From assembly GCA_007694905.1 (NCBI GenBank), contig REEU01000203.1:1-50348 (forward strand): a stretch of DNA of 50,348 nt, written 5' to 3'. Each line of letters starts with the position of its first letter. The first letter of the stretch is position 1. This DNA comes from Gammaproteobacteria bacterium. GTDB lineage: Bacteria; Pseudomonadota; Gammaproteobacteria; Pseudomonadales; Azotimanducaceae. Below are positions 32,981 through 41,351 of the stretch, piece after piece. Both the position numbers and the translations under genes were made by a program. A model generated the notes under the pieces. That model was given only the letters and a program-made list of their open reading frames with translations. It searched no databases and had not been told where the DNA came from.

Positions 32981-35266
32981 TCAGCGCTGGAAAGCAAACG
33001 TCACGCCGTAGGTTCGTGGATAACCGAAGAATTTCTGGTTGAAAAACTGGGCAGTGGGCACGAACCCGTTGACGTAGGTCTTATCTGTGCAGTTCTTGCA
33101 CCAAAGCTGCACGCGCCAGCGTTCATCGTTACTCCGCCAGCCTGCACTGGCATCGAGGAGCCAGAAGCCTCCCGTTCGGGCCTTGGGGTGGTTGCCTACG
33201 CCGTCCGTGAAGAAGCTGCTTTCGTAATCGCCGGCAGCGCGAGCAAAGAAGTTGCCATAGCGTGTTGGGATGGTGTAATCCGCCGACAGATAAAGCTGCC
33301 ACTCTGGCGCCCTTGAAAGCTCCAGATCTGAATTGTCGGTCTCGATGACAAACAGGTTATCCCCGACTTGCAGCACATCACCGCACTCGGACACAGGATC
33401 GACAGCCATTACCGGACCGGTGAGACTTGCGCAGAATGAATCATATCCCGCATCCAAGTAGCCGACGGACGCACGCAGGCGAAGCCTGTCTATCGGCACT
33501 GCCAATAACTCCAGCTCGAGCCCCCGGTTCGTCGCTTCGCCGATATTCTGGGTCGCAGTCTCTTGCCCGGTGGGGTTCGCCTCCGAAGGAATGAAGACGT
33601 CGAACTGAAGATTTTTGAAGTTGGTGTGAAATGCCGTGGCATTCGCCTGGAGTCGGCCTTCGAGCCATTCACTACGAACGCCGATCTCAAATGAGTTGGC
33701 TTTCTCGTCATCGGTGGGTCCGACGGCGAACTGCGAGCTGGCTCGCGGGCCGAACTCGCCAGCCTTGAATCCCTGGGTGAACGAGAAGTAGGCCATCAAG
33801 TCATCAGTGAAGCGGTAGTCGAAGCCCGTCTTGAAAGACGTATTCGTGCTGCTGAGGCGTCCAGTGAGCGGTGTCGGCTGGGCTCGCATGAACTCCAGCG
33901 AGGGTACCGTGCTGGGATCCTGATCATCCAGATCAGGCATGAACGTACCCGGATTGCGCCGGAAGTTTTTCTTCTCCCGCGTGTGGCGTACACCGAAGGT
34001 GAAGTTCAGGTCGTCTGTGACCGCGTAGATCGCCTGACCGAACACCGCCCGGCTGTCGTTGTCCTGCTCCGCATAGTCGCTGGACGGACCGAGCTGAGGA
34101 AACGACTGGACTAGCTCGTGTTCCTGCTCGAAGTAGTACAGGCCGAAGACGAGATCGAGATCCCGGCGCCAGTCATCGAACTCCATGAAGTTGGAGTGCA
34201 GCCGCAGTTCTTGGCTGAACTGGCTGTGCTCCTGTTCACGGAACGTTGTGAAGAAGGGTACTTCAGTCTGGTCGAAGTCACTGGCGATGAAGTCGTCCGT
34301 CGAGACGTACCCGGTGACAGAGGTCAGGGTAAACAGGTCGAAATCCCAGTCGACGATCGCTGTCAGGCCCCATTGATCCGTGTTGTGGAATTCGGGCGCG
34401 TCACGGCCCACCCTGAACGGATCGGAGCTCGGAGCTCCAACCTGCAGCAATTGGCCAGGGTCCGGATCGTTGGTTCCACCCGGCGGATCGTTGCGGGCTT
34501 TGAGCCACTGACCAATCACGGTAGCGGTGATGTCCGGCGTAGGCGTGAAAACAAGGGTGCCGCGGACCGAGTCCATGTCCTCCCCGTGGAGATCATCCTC
34601 AGTCACGATGTTCGTGAAGTGACCGTCGTAGTTCTGCAGGAGAACGGAGACCCGCGCCGACAAGAGGTCTTCCACGATGGGCGCCTGAACAGCGCCGCGG
34701 AAATCGAGTCGACCGTAGTTGCCTGCGGTGAGCTCAGCCTTGTAGTCGAGATTTCCATCTGGCCGGATGGTGTGGACATTGATACCACCCGCGAGGGAGT
34801 TCTTGCCAAAGGTTGTTCCCTGGGGGCCCCGCAATACTTCGACCGACTCGACATCGAAAAAATCGATCAGCGAAGCAACGGGCCTCGACATGAACACACC
34901 GTTTACGGACACTCCGACCCGCATCTCGTTGGTCGACTCGATGTTCTGTTGGCCCATCCCGCGGACGTGAATCGCTGCCGAGTTCGGGAATGTGGTGACT
35001 GGCTGGATGCGGACGTTGGGCGAGGCCGGTCCGACGTCGCGGAGATCGAGCGCCGTGATGGCTTCGAGCTGGGCCTCATTGAATGCGGTGACGGACAGCG
35101 GCGCATCCTGGACCCGTTCCTGACGGTAGCGCGCTGTCACGACGATCTCCTCGATCGGCTGGGCGCGCGATTCGCGGGACTCCTGAGCGCCTGCAGTGCC
35201 ATGCACAAATAGAATAGGTAGCAGTGCAAGCGTAAGAGGGCGCGAGCGCCCCGTCGATACGTTCAT
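32981..35266 (-). CDS. TonB-dependent receptor, second intact copy
   Basis: A 761-residue receptor. A signal peptide (LTLALLPILFVHGTAGAQ) precedes the TonB box PIEEIVVTARYRQERVQDAP, the plug (HVRGMGQQNIES, VNGVFMSRP, VEVLRGPQGTTFGKNSLAGGINVHTIRP) and a barrel that ends GYPRTYGVTFAFQR. Its C-terminus resembles that of the relic at 30165, so the relic may come from a related gene. Together with the hydrolase downstream it would take up and open a larger ester or conjugate. It is divergent from the D-tartrate-dehydratase-like gene across 195 AT-rich bases. Confidence 0.93.
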   Translation of the reverse strand: MNVSTGRSRPLTLALLPILFVHGTAGAQESRESRAQPIEEIVVTARYRQERVQDAPLSVTAFNEAQLEAITALDLRDVGPASPNVRIQPVTTFPNSAAIHVRGMGQQNIESTNEMRVGVSVNGVFMSRPVASLIDFFDVESVEVLRGPQGTTFGKNSLAGGINVHTIRPDGNLDYKAELTAGNYGRLDFRGAVQAPIVEDLLSARVSVLLQNYDGHFTNIVTEDDLHGEDMDSVRGTLVFTPTPDITATVIGQWLKARNDPPGGTNDPDPGQLLQVGAPSSDPFRVGRDAPEFHNTDQWGLTAIVDWDFDLFTLTSVTGYVSTDDFIASDFDQTEVPFFTTFREQEHSQFSQELRLHSNFMEFDDWRRDLDLVFGLYYFEQEHELVQSFPQLGPSSDYAEQDNDSRAVFGQAIYAVTDDLNFTFGVRHTREKKNFRRNPGTFMPDLDDQDPSTVPSLEFMRAQPTPLTGRLSSTNTSFKTGFDYRFTDDLMAYFSFTQGFKAGEFGPRASSQFAVGPTDDEKANSFEIGVRSEWLEGRLQANATAFHTNFKNLQFDVFIPSEANPTGQETATQNIGEATNRGLELELLAVPIDRLRLRASVGYLDAGYDSFCASLTGPVMAVDPVSECGDVLQVGDNLFVIETDNSDLELSRAPEWQLYLSADYTIPTRYGNFFARAAGDYESSFFTDGVGNHPKARTGGFWLLDASAGWRSNDERWRVQLWCKNCTDKTYVNGFVPTAQFFNQKFFGYPRTYGVTFAFQR

Positions 35267-35326
35267 GATTCGACCTCCCCGGTCAGCGTTCTCTGTTTCT
35301 TCAGCTGATGCTAACGATGGTGCGAA

Positions 35327-35339
35327 TGCTTAGCAAGCA
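35327..35339. promoter_or_regulatory. small palindrome in the divergent receptor/enolase promoter region
   Basis: TGCTT-AGC-AAGCA, perfect arms of five bases, lies 60 bases before the receptor start inside the AT-rich 35267-35461 gap. TATATTAATA follows and may hold a -10. It does not match the GTAAAA core found at 16376 and 30044. It may be a separate operator or chance. Confidence 0.35.
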
Positions 35340-35461
35340 AAGTATATTAATAGTTCGACGCCCTGAATCAACACAATTACTTACCAAGCTGATCATCCGT
35401 AATCAAAGTAAATGTAGCCATTACCCGTTCCGCACGATCAGGCATCGATAAGGGGAGCCTC

Positions 35462-36634
35462 TTGAGAATTCTGGATGTGAGAGACGTCACTGTCGGCCTG
35501 CAAGGCGACGTGACCAATGCGGTGGTCAGCTTCCGGCATCACACAGTGTCCATAGTGGCGCTGGTCAGCGATCAGATACGCAAGGGTCAGCAGGTCATCG
35601 GGTTCGGATTCAACTCGATCGGACGCTTTGCCCAGAGCGGTATCATTCGGGAGCGGCTCAAGCCGCGGGTGCTAAGTGTCGATCCAGCTGATCTGCTTTT
35701 TCCGGACGGATCCGCGTTCGATCCAGAAGCCCTGCTGCGGGTCGCGATGCGAGACGAGAAGCCCGGCGGACACGGCGACCGCGCCGGCGCCGTAGCTGCC
35801 CTGGAGTTGGCGATCTGGGACCTGAACGCGAAGCTGGCAGATGAGCCGGCCTACATCACGATCGGGCGCCACTTCGGATATCAGCAGCCGACCGGGACGG
35901 CGGCCGTCTATGCGGCGGGTGGCTACTACCATGGAGATTCCGGTACGGCTGGCCTCAGGGAGGAGCTGGCGGCCTACGTCGACATGGGTTTCGATGCGTT
36001 CAAGATCAAAGTCGGTGGCGCCCCGCTAGAGCACGATCTCGAGCGCATCAACGCTGCGCTGGAAATGGCAGGCGACCCCTCGCGACTGGCAGTGGATGCA
36101 AATGGACGATTCGGGGCCTCCGAGGCCGCTACATTCGGTCAGGCCATCGCCGGGCTCGGTCTGCGCTGGTTCGAGGAGCCCGGCGATCCGCTTGATTTCG
36201 AACTGCTGCGAGGGGTCGCTTCGGCCTATCCCGGCGCCCTCGCGACCGGCGAAAACCTGTTCAGCTGCGTCGACGCCCGTAATCTGGTCCGCTACGGCGG
36301 CATGCGGCCTGGAGCAGACATTTTTCAGATGGATCCCGGTCTCAGCTATGGAATCGGCGAATACGCCCGCATGCTCGACGTTCTGGAAACGTACGGCCAT
36401 GACCGCAGCCAGTGCTTCCCTCATGGCGGGCATCTCATCAATCTGCATGTGGCCGTCGGGCTTGGACTCGGCGGCTGCGAGGCTTATCCAGGCGTATTCG
36501 GCCCCGTAGGCGGCTATTCCAGACAGTGTGAAATTCGAGATGGGCGGGTAAAGGCGCCGGACGCGCCGGGTTTCGGTCTGGAAACCAAGCAGGATCTGCG
36601 CCCCATGCTGCAGCAACTGGGAGAGGGATCATGA
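35462..36634 (+). CDS. enolase-superfamily dehydratase, D(-)-tartrate dehydratase-like
   Basis: A 390-residue enzyme of the mandelate-racemase branch, closely patterned on the D-tartrate dehydratase TarD of Bradyrhizobium. It shares EKPGGHGDRA (Lys100), VYAAGGYYHGD, KIKVGGAP (Lys183 as base), the metal ligands Asp212 (VDANGRF), Glu238 and Glu264 (ATGENLFS), and His321 (PHGGH). TarD converts D-tartrate to oxaloacetate via Mg-assisted loss of water. Here it could act on a related 2,3-dihydroxy acid formed from the aromatic substrate, which is an inference. The start is TTG 35462, four bases after AGGGGAG, matching the usual N-terminus. It overlaps the next gene by four bases. Confidence 0.88.
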   Translation: MRILDVRDVTVGLQGDVTNAVVSFRHHTVSIVALVSDQIRKGQQVIGFGFNSIGRFAQSGIIRERLKPRVLSVDPADLLFPDGSAFDPEALLRVAMRDEKPGGHGDRAGAVAALELAIWDLNAKLADEPAYITIGRHFGYQQPTGTAAVYAAGGYYHGDSGTAGLREELAAYVDMGFDAFKIKVGGAPLEHDLERINAALEMAGDPSRLAVDANGRFGASEAATFGQAIAGLGLRWFEEPGDPLDFELLRGVASAYPGALATGENLFSCVDARNLVRYGGMRPGADIFQMDPGLSYGIGEYARMLDVLETYGHDRSQCFPHGGHLINLHVAVGLGLGGCEAYPGVFGPVGGYSRQCEIRDGRVKAPDAPGFGLETKQDLRPMLQQLGEGS

Positions 36635-37605
36635 AGATCGCGGTCATCGGCTGCGGTGCCATGGGTTCCATCTACGCTGGCTTGCTGGCGGCCAGAGGCC
36701 ATGACGTTCTCGCCATTGATCGTGACGCAGCCCACGTCGCAGCCATCAATACCAAGGGTCTGCGCCTTGCCGGCGCCAGCGGTGAGCGAACCGCGAAACT
36801 CACCGCCCGCGAACAGTGCCCGCACCAACCGATGGACCTGGTGATCATTTCGGTCAAGGCCCGCCACGTCCGGCAGGCTGCCGAAGACAGCCGGGGTCTG
36901 CTGGGACCCGAGACGCACGTCGTCACGATTCAGAACGGGCTCGGTTCGGCCGCGCAAGTTGCCGAGGTCCTCGGCGAAGACCGGCTCATCGTCGGGGTCG
37001 CGCAAGGGTTCGGAGCCTCAAGACCAGAGGCGGGACATGCGCATCACAACGCCATGAAGGTGATCCGGATGGGCGCCCATTCGCGCTGTCCACGCGCTGC
37101 CCTGGAAGCCGTCTGCCGATGCTTTACCGAGGCGGGGCTGGAGACCGAAGCAGTTGACGACGTCCTGACGGTGCAGTGGGAAAAACTGATCTGCAACGTG
37201 GCTTACAGCGCACCGTGTGCCGTCACCGGCATGACCGTAGGTGAAGTGATGCAGGATGACTACATGGGTGCAGTCAGTCGCATGGCCGCCATGGAAGCGT
37301 GGCGAGTTGCCCGGGCGCTGAATGTCGCCATCGGCGTGGACGATCCGGTGACCCTGGTTCGTGATTTTGCCTCCCGCATGCCCGACGCCAAACCCTCGGT
37401 CCTGCTGGACGTGGAGGCTGGCAAGCCGAGCGAAGTGGATGTCATCAATGGAGCGATTCCTCGGGAGGCACGGAAAGTAGCACTCGAAGCCCCGGTCAAC
37501 GCGACGCTGACGGCGCTGGTGCTGACACTCGAGCGACGCGGCAGGGTTGGCTCGAGGCTTCCGAACGAGCCCAACTCGACGTCGGCACCCGACACGAAGG
37601 AGTGA
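36631..37605 (+). CDS. ketopantoate reductase-family dehydrogenase
   Basis: A 324-residue NAD(P)-dependent reductase of the PanE/ApbA family. MKIAVIGCGAMGSIYAGLLA is the nucleotide-binding fold, VIISVKARH is a typical strand, TIQNGLGSAAQVAEVLG carries the N-Asn loop, and WEKLICNVAYSAPCAVTG has the catalytic Lys. Single-copy PanE makes pantoate, but many paralogues in catabolic clusters reduce other 2-oxo acids or oxidise 2-hydroxy acids. Coupled by ATGA to the dehydratase gene, it most likely handles the oxo acid that the dehydratase makes. The C-terminus SRLPNEPNSTSAPDTKE looks disordered. Confidence 0.87.
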   Translation: MKIAVIGCGAMGSIYAGLLAARGHDVLAIDRDAAHVAAINTKGLRLAGASGERTAKLTAREQCPHQPMDLVIISVKARHVRQAAEDSRGLLGPETHVVTIQNGLGSAAQVAEVLGEDRLIVGVAQGFGASRPEAGHAHHNAMKVIRMGAHSRCPRAALEAVCRCFTEAGLETEAVDDVLTVQWEKLICNVAYSAPCAVTGMTVGEVMQDDYMGAVSRMAAMEAWRVARALNVAIGVDDPVTLVRDFASRMPDAKPSVLLDVEAGKPSEVDVINGAIPREARKVALEAPVNATLTALVLTLERRGRVGSRLPNEPNSTSAPDTKE

Positions 37606-37629
37606 CCCGGGACACATCACGGTCCGGGT
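37605..37629 (+). terminator. hairpin after the reductase gene
   Basis: ACCCGG(G)AC and GTCCGGGT form an eight-pair stem with one bulged G and an eight-base loop, beginning at the stop codon of the preceding gene. There is no clear U-tract, so this may be a Rho-type or weak terminator, or an RNA stabiliser. It separates the catabolic run from the ketosynthase unit. Confidence 0.35.
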
Positions 37630-37677
37630 CTGCTCGCGTATGCTGGCGGCCACAGCCTGCAGCGTGGGGAACCCTGT

Positions 37678-39576
37678 ATGGATCGCGTGGTGCCCTTCTC
37701 CGGGGTCTACATCGACAGCACCGGCAGCTTCCTGCCGGGCCCGCCGATCGACAACGCAGCGATGGATCGTTTCGTCGCACCGCTGAACCGGATGTCCAGT
37801 CGCATCAAGCGACGCATCCTGGCAGAGAACGGGATCGCGACCCGCCACTACGCCATCGACGAACAGGGCACGACCCGCTTCAGCGTGACGGCCATGGCCG
37901 CCGCCGCCGTGCGGGACTGTGCAGCGAAGGTCCGGGATGAGCCCGTGGGCCTTCTGGCCAGCGCCACGTCCGGAGCTGATCTGCTGCTGCCCGGTCTCGC
38001 GAATCAGGTTCAGGCAGAACTCGGCTGGGCTCCGCTCACCACGGCGAGCCATCACGGGGTGTGCGCCTCCGGCATGCAGGCGCTGGCGGATGCGGCCCGC
38101 GCGGTGGATCGGGGTGAGCACGCAGCGGCGATGGTGGTCGCGAGCGAGTCCCCGTCGCGACTGTTCAAGTGCACGCGCTTCGCGCCCGGCGATTACGACC
38201 TCGACTTCGATGCCCACTTTCTGCGCTGGATGCTTTCGGACGCCGCGGGCGCCTGGCGAGTTTCGGATCGGCCGCCATCCGACCGGGTCAGCCTGAAGCT
38301 GCACTTCGTGCACAGCCGCAGCCACGCCGGCGACTATCCACTGTGCATGCAGATGGGTCTGCCCCATGGCGGCGGCAGCGGCTGGCTGGATCACCCCAAC
38401 GCAGCGGCGGCGGAACGCGCCGGGGCGCTGCTGCTGCGCCAGGACATCCGCCTGCTGCCGCATCTGTTCGACGTCGGCATTCACGCTTATGCGGACCTGG
38501 TCCGCGCCGGTGCCGTGGATCCGGCGGGCATCGATCACTTCCTCTGCCACTACTCCTCGGCACGCTTCCGCGGCGTGGTTCGCGAGTGCCTCGAACGTGC
38601 GGAGCTGGCGATTCCGGAGCAGCGCTGGTTCACCAATCTGGGTCGCCGCGGCAACACCGGCGCGGCGTCCATCTTCGTGATGCTCGACGACTTTCTCACT
38701 GAACGCGCCGTCCGACCGGGCGAGAAAATCCTGCTGTTCGTACCCGAGTCGGGGCGCTTCACAGTGTCCTTCGCGCTGCTCGAGGTGGTGGCGCCGGGCG
38801 CCGAACGCGGCGAGTCCGTTGTCGTGCAGCGGGTGGCGGAGCCGGCGCTGGACCTGGATGCCCCACCGCCACCCCATGATCCCGCCGCCATCGACGCCGC
38901 CAGCAAACCGGAGCTGGCTGCGCTGCTGCTGGAACTCGCAGGCGTCTGGAGCGACTTCCGCTCCCGGGCCTGGCGCTCCGGTCCGGTGCGACGCATCGTC
39001 GCCGGCCGCTTCCGGCAGCAGGACTACCTGCGCTGGATGGAGGACTGGATTCCTCAGGTCCGGGAAGGAACGCGCTGGATGCGCACTGCGATGACGAATC
39101 TCACCGAGCGCTACGCTGCCTTGGCGGCTCTCATCGAGGACCACGCCGACGACGAGCAGGACGACTATCAGATCCTGTTCGCGGATTACCGCCGCGCCGG
39201 AGGTCACATCGACGATCTCGAGACCCTGCGTCGCAACCCGGGGGGTGAAGCCCTGAACGCCTTCCTGCATGCCCGCGCCGAACAGCCGGACGCCGTCGGC
39301 CTGCTCGGCGCGATCTACATCATCGAGGGTTCCGGGCAGCGCCTGATTCCCGCGCTGTTGCCATTGATTCGGCGCCAGCTCGCCGAGCTCGGGCCGGTGT
39401 TCCGCTTCCTTCACTATCACGGCGAGAACGACATGGCGCACCTGGCGCGCTGGCTGCGCGCCGTCGAGCTGGTCCTCGACAACGCTGAGGATAAGCAGAT
39501 GGTGATGGATGACATCATTCGCACGGGACGGCGAACGGCCGAGCTGTATCTCATGCAGCTCGAGGACGCCGCATGA
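37678..39576 (+). CDS. ketosynthase III fused to a haem-oxygenase-like di-iron domain
   Basis: A 632-residue fusion. Residues 1-375 are a FabH/KAS III thiolase fold with the full triad: Cys129 (GVCASGMQAL), His291 (CHYSSARF) and Asn326 (GNTGAAS). After a Pro/Asp-rich linker (390-405), residues about 410-630 form an all-helical domain like the iron-containing redox enzymes of the haem-oxygenase-like (HDO) family. It has candidate metal ligands in EDHADDE (487-493), Glu550 (IYIIEGSG) and HGENDMAH (581-588). Known HDOs include UndA, which makes terminal alkenes from fatty acids. I infer that the first domain joins acyl units and the second oxidises the product. ATG 37678 follows GGGGAA with 6-base spacing. 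The last codons overlap the next gene. Confidence 0.83.
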   Translation: MDRVVPFSGVYIDSTGSFLPGPPIDNAAMDRFVAPLNRMSSRIKRRILAENGIATRHYAIDEQGTTRFSVTAMAAAAVRDCAAKVRDEPVGLLASATSGADLLLPGLANQVQAELGWAPLTTASHHGVCASGMQALADAARAVDRGEHAAAMVVASESPSRLFKCTRFAPGDYDLDFDAHFLRWMLSDAAGAWRVSDRPPSDRVSLKLHFVHSRSHAGDYPLCMQMGLPHGGGSGWLDHPNAAAAERAGALLLRQDIRLLPHLFDVGIHAYADLVRAGAVDPAGIDHFLCHYSSARFRGVVRECLERAELAIPEQRWFTNLGRRGNTGAASIFVMLDDFLTERAVRPGEKILLFVPESGRFTVSFALLEVVAPGAERGESVVVQRVAEPALDLDAPPPPHDPAAIDAASKPELAALLLELAGVWSDFRSRAWRSGPVRRIVAGRFRQQDYLRWMEDWIPQVREGTRWMRTAMTNLTERYAALAALIEDHADDEQDDYQILFADYRRAGGHIDDLETLRRNPGGEALNAFLHARAEQPDAVGLLGAIYIIEGSGQRLIPALLPLIRRQLAELGPVFRFLHYHGENDMAHLARWLRAVELVLDNAEDKQMVMDDIIRTGRRTAELYLMQLEDAA

Positions 39577-40475
39577 AGCACGCACCCGACTTCGAGACCC
39601 TGGCCCACGACACGGACGACCCGAATCCGTGGCTGGCGCTGTACCTCGATCGCAGCACACCGCTCGGTGATCAGGTCAAGCAGGCCTGGCTTGCGGACTC
39701 GAGCTCGCCGTCGCGGCAGTACCTGCTGCCCGTGGTCCGGCCGCTGGCGCGACTGACCATCGTCCTGTTTCAGCTGCTGAAAATCGTCCTGCCTCGCAAC
39801 CTGCGTGCCTCCGGCCCGCTGCACGGGCTGCTGGTCTGGGGCCTGACCCGCTTCGTCCGCCCGGAGGCCAACTGGCTCATCCTGCGGCACTTCCACATCG
39901 GTAGTGACATCCTCGCCTTCATCGCCCGCAACGCCCCGGAGGGCATCGACGTCCCGACGGATCCACTGCGGCCGCAGACCATCGCGGATCTGCGCGACCA
40001 CGTTTTCGTCCGGCACGACCTGAACCTGTTCAACTTCGTGATCGCGCTGAACAAGCAGCTCAAGGTCCATGATCTACGCATGGAGCCACCCCAGCAGGTG
40101 GACTTCAGTGATTTCGCGGAGCCCCCCGTGCGCCTCGAGGACATGCCCAATCGCTGGAGCAACGTGCTCGATCTTCAAACCGCCATCGAGCTGTTCACGC
40201 CCGCCTATCAGCTGTTCCTGTCCGACGACGACTTCTGGCGTGCCACCAACTCGCTGCAGCTCGACGAGACCATTGCCAGCTACTGTGCTGACATCATGCA
40301 GGGCCACCAGCATCTCGCACTGGTGAACAACCGCCATCCTCTGGTGCCGCTGACCACCCTGCGCGCAGGTTTCCGGCTGGTGCTGCACGGCCTGGCTTCG
40401 GAAACGCTGCATGCGCTGTTGCGCCGCTACCAGCAGCAGAGCGAGCTCGCCGGGGACCGTACTGCTGCTCCGTAA
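39573..40475 (+). CDS. unrecognised helical protein coupled to the ketosynthase fusion
   Basis: A 300-residue protein I do not recognise with confidence. It is mostly alpha-helical, begins with an acidic segment (MKHAPDFETLAHDTDDPNPW), has an amphipathic to hydrophobic stretch (VVRPLARLTIVLFQLLKIVLP, about residues 52-72) that may dock it on a membrane, and has His-rich parts (LRHFHIGSDIL; VRHDLNLFNFVIALNKQL; DIMQGHQHLALVNNRHPLVPLTTLRAG). No signal peptide and no catalytic motif of a known family is apparent. ATG 39573 overlaps the fusion stop by four bases (ATGA), so it almost certainly works with it, as a partner enzyme, acyl handler or membrane tether. It converges on the amidase gene 11 bases away. 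Confidence 0.75.
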   Translation: MKHAPDFETLAHDTDDPNPWLALYLDRSTPLGDQVKQAWLADSSSPSRQYLLPVVRPLARLTIVLFQLLKIVLPRNLRASGPLHGLLVWGLTRFVRPEANWLILRHFHIGSDILAFIARNAPEGIDVPTDPLRPQTIADLRDHVFVRHDLNLFNFVIALNKQLKVHDLRMEPPQQVDFSDFAEPPVRLEDMPNRWSNVLDLQTAIELFTPAYQLFLSDDDFWRATNSLQLDETIASYCADIMQGHQHLALVNNRHPLVPLTTLRAGFRLVLHGLASETLHALLRRYQQQSELAGDRTAAP

Positions 40476-40486
40476 CAGCTGCGCGA

Positions 40487-41317
40487 TCAGACCGGCGGTT
40501 CGATGGGCCGGTCGTGGGACAGAGAGGGAACCCTGCCGCGGGCGAGGTCGACCTGCTCGAAATCAAGGTCGGCGAGCACCAGGCCGGGCGCGTCGCCCCC
40601 GTCGGCCAGCACTTCGCCCCAGGGTGCGACCACCAGTGAGTGACCGAAGGTCTTGCGGCCGTCCTCATGGTCGCCGCACTGGGCCGCAGCCAGCACGAAA
40701 CAACCCGTCTCGATGGCGCGGGCGCGCAGCAGCGTGTGCCAGTGGGCAGCGCCAGTCTGCCGGGTGAACGCAGACGGCACCGAAAGCATGCGGGCACCCG
40801 CTTGCGCGAGCATGCGGTAGAGATGGCCGAAGCGCAGGTCGTAGCAGATGGTCATGCCGTAACCGCCCCAGGGCGTTACAGCCAGGACGGCGCGCTCACC
40901 GGGCCGGAAGCCGCTGCTTTCGCGATAGCTCTCGCCGCCTTCGAGATCCACGTCGAACATGTGGATCTTGTCGTAGCGCGCCCTGATTTCTCCGTCAGCG
41001 TCGATGAGGAGACCACGGTTGGCGAAACGGTCATCGTCCTCGATGCGCACGACCATCGACCCCACGTGCAGCCAGATGTGGAGCTCCGAGGCCAGGGCAC
41101 GCCAGGCGGTCAGGGCAGGGTCCTCCGACTCGGCGCAGACAAGTTCACGAGCCAGGCTGCGCCGGCGCTGCATCAGGTTGGCCACTTCCGGTAAACAGAC
41201 GAGTTCCGCGCCGGCCGCGGCCGCAGCACGAATGGGAGCTGCGGTCAGTTCGATGTTGCGCTCGATGCTGGGTGCCGCTGTGAACTGGACCAGGCCGATC
41301 TTGAGGCGCGCGTTCAT
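40487..41317 (-). CDS. carbon-nitrogen hydrolase, deaminated-glutathione amidase (Nit)-like
   Basis: A 276-residue nitrilase-superfamily amidase. The triad is Glu in LVCLPEVANL, Lys in RYDKIHMFDVDL and Cys in ICYDLRFGHLYRML. PSAFTRQTGAAHWHTLLRARAIE and GHSLVVAPWGEVLADGG match the Nit1/Nit2 group, which repairs deaminated glutathione or acts as omega-amidase. That suggests a housekeeping metabolite-repair role. It lies 34 bases downstream of the FRG gene on the same strand. Confidence 0.9.
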   Translation of the reverse strand: MNARLKIGLVQFTAAPSIERNIELTAAPIRAAAAAGAELVCLPEVANLMQRRRSLARELVCAESEDPALTAWRALASELHIWLHVGSMVVRIEDDDRFANRGLLIDADGEIRARYDKIHMFDVDLEGGESYRESSGFRPGERAVLAVTPWGGYGMTICYDLRFGHLYRMLAQAGARMLSVPSAFTRQTGAAHWHTLLRARAIETGCFVLAAAQCGDHEDGRKTFGHSLVVAPWGEVLADGGDAPGLVLADLDFEQVDLARGRVPSLSHDRPIEPPV

Positions 41318-41351
41318 GCGACTGACTCCAAAACTGCTTGGGGCGTTCTGA

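Noticed and set aside
34118-35212. 364-codon open frame opposite the second TonB receptor
   Set aside because: Antisense to plug and barrel motifs; no ribosome site and no family match.
36631-37605. Pantothenate-pathway panE
   Set aside because: Family membership is clear, but the gene is coupled to a tartrate-dehydratase-like gene; panE role is not supported by context.
15139-37605. Integrative element or genomic island with boundaries
   Set aside because: No integrase, transposase, tRNA end or flanking direct repeat was seen, so an accessory nature is inferred only from content.
37018-39660. 880-codon open frame on the minus strand opposite the ketosynthase fusion
   Set aside because: It is antisense to two well-supported genes, has no domain, is rich in Gly, Arg and His and shows the periodicity expected from GC-rich third positions of the opposite strand.
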